A program made the translations under genes and the position numbers. From Candidatus Woesearchaeota archaeon (GTDB lineage: Archaea > Nanobdellota > Nanobdellia > Woesearchaeales > WJKL01), in NCBI GenBank assembly GCA_014729145.1, contig WJKL01000110.1, forward strand, positions 1 through 7,450: DNA of 7,450 nt, written 5' to 3'. The notes under the pieces were generated by a model. It had not been told where the DNA came from. It saw only the letters and a program-made list of their open reading frames with translations, and searched no databases. Shown piece by piece: positions 4,123 through 7,450 of this stretch (position 1 is the stretch's first letter; each line of letters starts with the position of its first letter).

Positions 4123-5898
4123 TTAAATTCCCCAGACAGGGTTTTCTTTACGCTTAATCTCTGCTATTTTTTTAAGCATATTTTTTTCTTCCTGTGAAAG
4201 GTGTTCTTTTAGTTTTTTTGCTTTTCTGAAATCTTCCTCTGGAATATCAGAAAGGAATGTGTCTGTCTCCTCTATCTGCCTGCCTATTGTAATTCCTGGA
4301 ACAGAGATTGCAACTTGCTGTCCTTTTTCTGCTCTTTCTATAGTTTCCTGCTCCAGCTGTATTGATTTTACTATTCCGACTTTAGAGCCGTTTTCTTTCA
4401 TCAAGGGGGTTCCTGCTTTGAGCACACCCTCCAGAATATCAACTCCAAAGACAGCAGGATTGTTCTGCCTGAATATGTAACCCTTTCCAAGCATCTTGAT
4501 CCTGCAGGGTTTTGTTATGCCTTCAAGCTGTTTTGCTTCCTGTCTTTTTTTCTCTGCTTCCTGCCATTTTTCAAGATTTTCTATGATCTTATAGATAACA
4601 TCATCTGTGATTATCTTTGCTTTTGAAGATTTAACAAAAGTCTCTGCTTTTGGAGATACCTTGACATTAAATCCAAGAACAACTGTCTGAAGAGGATCTG
4701 TCTCATACATTGACTCTGCTTCAGTCATATCTTTTTTAGTGATATCCCCAATTGTTGCTTTTCTTATAGGAATATCTTTTTCTTTTAAAAGATTGTCAAC
4801 AGCTTCAAGACTTCCAAGAGTGTCTGCTTTTACAATTACACCTTCTTTGTCTGTCTGGATAAGAACTTCTTTAACTTCTTTCTGAACCTTTTCTTTGATC
4901 TTTTCCATGTTGTCTTCTGATGTAGAGTGGATAGGCATACCTGCAACTGCGTCATCAATATCTTTTGCTGATATCTTCACTCCAGTAGCTGCAGTGACTT
5001 CTTTTACTGATTTGTATTTTGTTTTCTTGTCTCTCATCTCCTGCAGAGGAGAAGGCTGCATCAATGCTTTTACTTTTGTTACAATAGGTTCACCAAGAGA
5101 ACCGATGACAAAGGTATTGTTTATCTTTAGACAGCCGTCATATAAAATAACATCAAGGGTCTTTCCAAGGCCTTTTTCTTCTTTTATCTCGAGTATTATG
5201 CCTCTTGCAGGAGATTTGCTGTCGCATTCGAGTTTATCTCCAAGATATCTTTGGGCAAGGCCTGTCATTACCATCAGGAGTTCAGGGATTCCTGCTCCTG
5301 TTTCTGCAGAGGTAGGAACTAAAGCAATCTGTTTTGTATAATCATTGACCCTGTCAAAACGCTCTGATTCAAACTCAAGATTGTGGAGTTCACCTACAAT
5401 CTCGTAAAGTTTTGTCTCAATCTGTTTTTTTACTGCTCCATCCTGAGATTCTATCTTTTTCAGCAAAGGTCCATCTGTTTTTTTGTAGCCTTTTATGAGG
5501 TCTATCTTGTTCAAAGCGATAATAAAAGGTGTTTTGTATGATTTTAGAATTTCAATTGCTTCTTGAGTTTGAGGCATGATTCCTTCATTGATGTCTATTA
5601 CAACAATAGCAATATCTGCTAAGTTTCCACCACGCTTTCTTAGAGAAGTAAAAGCTGCGTGTCCTGGCGTGTCTACAAACAACAAACCTGGAATAGTCAA
5701 TTTTATATTTAATGTATCAAGAAGTTTTCCAGAAACTTTTTTTATTGTTTCTAAAGGGATTATAGAAGCCCCGATTGCCTGTGTGATTGCCCCTGCTTCT
5801 GCTTTTGCAACAGAGGTTCCTCTAATCTTATCTAGAATTGAAGTCTTTCCGTGGTCAACATGACCCTCCACTGTACAAATTGGTGATCTTAGAGGCAT
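4123..5898 (-). CDS. infB: Translation initiation factor IF-2 (aIF5B)
   Basis: The 591-residue protein is the archaeal/eukaryotic-type IF-2 (aIF5B), a GTPase that promotes ribosomal subunit joining and initiator tRNA placement. The G domain is complete: G1 GHVDHGKT (12-19), a G2 threonine near T39 (AGAITQAIGA), G3 DTPGH (76-80), G4 NKID (130-133) and G5 SAET (197-200). Domain II begins near 230, domain III about 350-450, domain IV about 465-560, with C-terminal helices ending WGI. Length is normal for archaeal aIF5B, which starts directly at the G domain without the long N-terminal extension of bacterial or eukaryotic forms; there is no intein at the P-loop. The ATG at 5898 is 10 codons before the G1 region, as usual. 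A divergent trm1 gene lies upstream. Confidence 0.97.
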   Translation of the reverse strand: MPLRSPICTVEGHVDHGKTSILDKIRGTSVAKAEAGAITQAIGASIIPLETIKKVSGKLLDTLNIKLTIPGLLFVDTPGHAAFTSLRKRGGNLADIAIVVIDINEGIMPQTQEAIEILKSYKTPFIIALNKIDLIKGYKKTDGPLLKKIESQDGAVKKQIETKLYEIVGELHNLEFESERFDRVNDYTKQIALVPTSAETGAGIPELLMVMTGLAQRYLGDKLECDSKSPARGIILEIKEEKGLGKTLDVILYDGCLKINNTFVIGSLGEPIVTKVKALMQPSPLQEMRDKKTKYKSVKEVTAATGVKISAKDIDDAVAGMPIHSTSEDNMEKIKEKVQKEVKEVLIQTDKEGVIVKADTLGSLEAVDNLLKEKDIPIRKATIGDITKKDMTEAESMYETDPLQTVVLGFNVKVSPKAETFVKSSKAKIITDDVIYKIIENLEKWQEAEKKRQEAKQLEGITKPCRIKMLGKGYIFRQNNPAVFGVDILEGVLKAGTPLMKENGSKVGIVKSIQLEQETIERAEKGQQVAISVPGITIGRQIEETDTFLSDIPEEDFRKAKKLKEHLSQEEKNMLKKIAEIKRKENPVWGI

Positions 5899-5929
5899 TT
5901 TTTATCACAAAGAAAGGAGAATTATAAGG

Positions 5930-5937
5930 TATAAAAA
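5930..5937 (-). promoter_or_regulatory. TATA box candidate of infB
   Basis: On the minus strand the sequence reads TTTTTATA, ending about 31 nt before the infB ATG (5898). This predicts a very short leader of a few bases. No Shine-Dalgarno is visible before the infB start. A weaker AT-rich stretch (5921-5929) lies between. Confidence 0.5.
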
Positions 5938-5954
5938 GGTTTGTAAAAGAAAGG

Positions 5955-5961
5955 TTTATAT
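5955..5961 (+). promoter_or_regulatory. TATA box of trm1
   Basis: TTTATAT is centred 27 nt before the ATG at 5985, the spacing expected for a leaderless transcript. Unlike the MscS/TGS pair, this divergent infB/trm1 gap uses two separate TATA elements. Confidence 0.55.
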
Positions 5962-5984
5962 TGGTTTAATTAGTTTTTGAATAT

Positions 5985-6998
5985 ATGTATAAGGTAATTG
6001 AAGAGGGCAAAGCAAAGTTGAAAGTTCCTAAAGAGAGCAAGATTTCAAAGGAACTTCCTGTTTTTTACAATCCAGTTATGGAATTTAATAGGACTAGTTC
6101 TGTTTTGCTTTTGAAATCAATAGAAAATAATAAAATGATTTTGGGATTGCCTTTAGGTGGTTCAGGAGTTAGAGCTGCAAGATTTTTGAAAGAACTTCCT
6201 AAGTCTAAAATTAAAGAGTTGTGGATTAATGATATTAACAAAGAAGCTGTTAAAATAATTAAAAATAATTTGAAGTTGAATAAAGTGAAAGCTCATGTTG
6301 TGAATAATGATGCAAATATGTTTATTCTGGAAAGCAAAGGTTTTGATTATATTGATATTGATCCTTTTGGCTCTCCAAATGTGTTTTTGGATTCTGCTGT
6401 AAAAAGACTTGGAAGAGATGGGATTCTTGCTGTTACAGCGACAGATACTGGATGTTTGGCTGGAAGTTTTGTTAATGCATGCAAGAGAAAGTACTGGGCT
6501 GTTCCTCAAAAGAATGAAACAATGCATGAGAATGGTTTAAGGATATTGATCAGGAAAGTTCAGCTGATAGGGGCTGATCATGACAAGGCTTTAACTCCCA
6601 TATATTCATATTTTAAAGATCATTATTATAGGATATTTTTTAGATGCAAGAAAGGAAAGAAGAAGGTTGATAAGATAATCAAGAAACATGGAATGTTTAA
6701 TGATGCTGGACCTTTATGGCTTGGACAGTTGTGGGATAAGAAAGTTGCTGCTAGGGTTGCAAAATTAGGAAATGATAAGTTTTTAGATATAATAAATAGG
6801 GAAAGCAAAATTCCTGCTGTCGGCTTTTATAATATACCTAAACTTGTCAAAAGATATAGATTAAATTTTCTTAAACAGGATGAGATAATCAAAAGGATAA
6901 GAAAAAAGGGGTATAAAGCTGAGATAACACATTTTGCACCTAATTCTTTAAGAAGTAATATTGAAGAAGAAAAACTGATCAAAATGATGAAAAGCTAA
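5985..6998 (+). CDS. trm1: tRNA (guanine-26-N2)-dimethyltransferase Trm1
   Basis: The 337-residue enzyme uses two S-adenosylmethionine molecules to make N2,N2-dimethylguanosine at G26 of tRNAs. Family hallmarks are visible in order: FYNPVMEFNR (27-36), the glycine-rich SAM loop LGGSGVRAARF (57-67), the acidic strand end WINDIN (80-85), the catalytic motif DIDPFGSP (124-131), TATDTGCLAG (151-160), HENGLRILI (181-189) and AGPLWLG in the C-terminal domain. It is somewhat shorter than typical archaeal Trm1 (about 380). After IFFRC near 221 the chain runs straight into a KKGKKK stretch, so the cysteine cluster seen there in many Trm1 proteins is absent. The SAM-loop strand lacks the usual acidic residue (ILGLPLGGSG). 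Start chosen from the TATA box 27 nt upstream. Confidence 0.95.
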   Translation: MYKVIEEGKAKLKVPKESKISKELPVFYNPVMEFNRTSSVLLLKSIENNKMILGLPLGGSGVRAARFLKELPKSKIKELWINDINKEAVKIIKNNLKLNKVKAHVVNNDANMFILESKGFDYIDIDPFGSPNVFLDSAVKRLGRDGILAVTATDTGCLAGSFVNACKRKYWAVPQKNETMHENGLRILIRKVQLIGADHDKALTPIYSYFKDHYYRIFFRCKKGKKKVDKIIKKHGMFNDAGPLWLGQLWDKKVAARVAKLGNDKFLDIINRESKIPAVGFYNIPKLVKRYRLNFLKQDEIIKRIRKKGYKAEITHFAPNSLRSNIEEEKLIKMMKS

Positions 6999-7001
6999 AA
7001 G

Positions 7002-7009
7002 TTTTTAAA
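7002..7009 (+). promoter_or_regulatory. TATA box of the activase gene
   Basis: TTTTTAAA follows the trm1 stop directly and is centred about 29 nt before ATG 7035. The other in-frame ATG at 7020 is only about 14 nt away, too close to lie inside the transcript, so the box helps decide the start. Confidence 0.5.
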
Positions 7010-7034
7010 GAATCTTTTAATGGTTTCTCTAGTT

Positions 7035-7450
7035 ATGGATATTAATAATTATACTGCAGGATTTGATATAGGCAGTGATTCTGTTCATGCTGTTGTATTG
7101 GGTGAGGATGGAAAGATAGTCTACTCCCCTAAATCAATGATGCATTTTGGGAATCCTATTGGAGCTTTAAAAGAGATTTATGAAGATATTATTTCTAAGT
7201 ATGGGAAAAAGATATCTACAACTGCATTTACAGGAAGTGTTGGAGAGTTTATAGCTGAAAAAACAGAAACACCCTTTTTTCATGACACTATTGCAATACC
7301 TGCTGGAGCAGAGGTTATAGCTTCAGGTGCTGATTATATCTTTCATATAGGAGCAAAAGACCCTTATTTCTTTGAAAGAGAAAAAGTAAAAACAGAAAAT
7401 GGATATAAAAGTTTTGTGCCTGACCATGGAACCGGAACAAAATGCGGAGG
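7035..7450 (+). CDS. BadF/HgdC-type acyl-CoA dehydratase activase, N-terminal part (cut by window edge)
   Basis: The 138 visible codons run off the window. They start an ASKHA-fold ATPase of the BadF/BadG/BcrA/BcrD family: the phosphate-1 loop GFDIGSDSVHAVVL (9-22), an adjacent strand DGKIVYS, then AFTGSVGEFIAE and an IPAGAEVIASGADYIF segment. The last residues, DHGTGTKCGG, contain a cysteine (137) beside a glycine-rich turn. In characterised activases a cysteine in the corresponding region ligates a [4Fe-4S] cluster shared by the dimer, and ATP hydrolysis drives low-potential electrons into 2-hydroxyacyl-CoA dehydratases or benzoyl-CoA reductases. The GAKDPYFFERE and GTGTKCGG context resembles the large multidomain activases rather than the roughly 260-residue HgdC. 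The lysine usual after GSxxx is a histidine here (H18). Substrate unknown. Start chosen from the TATA box at 7002. Confidence 0.85.
   Translation, partial: MDINNYTAGFDIGSDSVHAVVLGEDGKIVYSPKSMMHFGNPIGALKEIYEDIISKYGKKISTTAFTGSVGEFIAEKTETPFFHDTIAIPAGAEVIASGADYIFHIGAKDPYFFEREKVKTENGYKSFVPDHGTGTKCG

Noticed and set aside
4895..5341. A 148-codon open frame antisense to infB, with others at 4259-4480 and 5576-5863
   Set aside because: infB is unmistakable over its full length; these are complementary-strand shadows without promoters or recognisable products.
6162..6527. A 121-codon open frame antisense to trm1
   Set aside because: It overlaps the conserved catalytic core of trm1 on the other strand and has no promoter or family resemblance.

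Overview
The window comes from an archaeal chromosome, AT-rich and gene-dense. The evidence is archaeal class-I release factor aRF1, ribosomal protein eL43, RNA polymerase subunit Rpo12, KEOPS Pcc1, prefoldin beta, a UPF0147 protein, aIF5B-type IF-2, Trm1, and a tRNA intron with a bulge-helix-bulge motif. TATA boxes lie about 22-30 nt from many start codons, which indicates leaderless mRNAs. Small compact proteins, a stripped-down TGS GTPase, a short MscS protein and a small lysine-rich protein suggest a DPANN lineage (Woesearchaeota/Pacearchaeota-like). That placement is inference; the assignment to Archaea is firm.

Layout. Positions 1-378 (minus) hold the N-terminal third of aRF1. Positions 532-636 hold a tRNA-Pro(UGG) gene interrupted in its T-loop by a 31-nt intron. 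Directly behind it runs a tight plus-strand information-processing operon: eL43, rpo12, pcc1, prefoldin beta and UPF0147 (660-1899). Two of these genes, rpo12 (947-1084) and the correctly started pcc1 (1081-1302), are very short or easily mis-started. A NUDIX hydrolase with its own promoter follows (1932-2327), convergent with a short MscS-type channel (2330-2893, minus). The channel is divergent from a TGS-domain GTPase-like protein (2948-3781), and the two share one palindromic TATA box. A small gene with a strong Shine-Dalgarno (3869-4117) is convergent with infB/aIF5B (4123-5898, minus). Divergent from infB is trm1 (5985-6998), then the 5' part of a BadF/HgdC-type acyl-CoA dehydratase activase (7035-end).

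Most of the window serves translation: initiation (aIF5B), termination (aRF1), the ribosome (eL43), tRNA and tRNA modification (Pcc1 for t6A, Trm1 for m2,2G26), with transcription (Rpo12) and chaperone (prefoldin) genes. The exceptions are the NUDIX enzyme, the channel and the activase. The activase hints at an anaerobic radical-dehydratase or related low-potential ATP-driven electron-transfer system.

The observations most worth following are the T-loop tRNA intron, the tRNA's position inside the eL43 transcription unit, the TGS protein that keeps its P-loop but lacks recognisable G3-G5 motifs, and the single palindromic TATA box between two divergent genes. I found no CRISPR array, insertion sequence or defence system.
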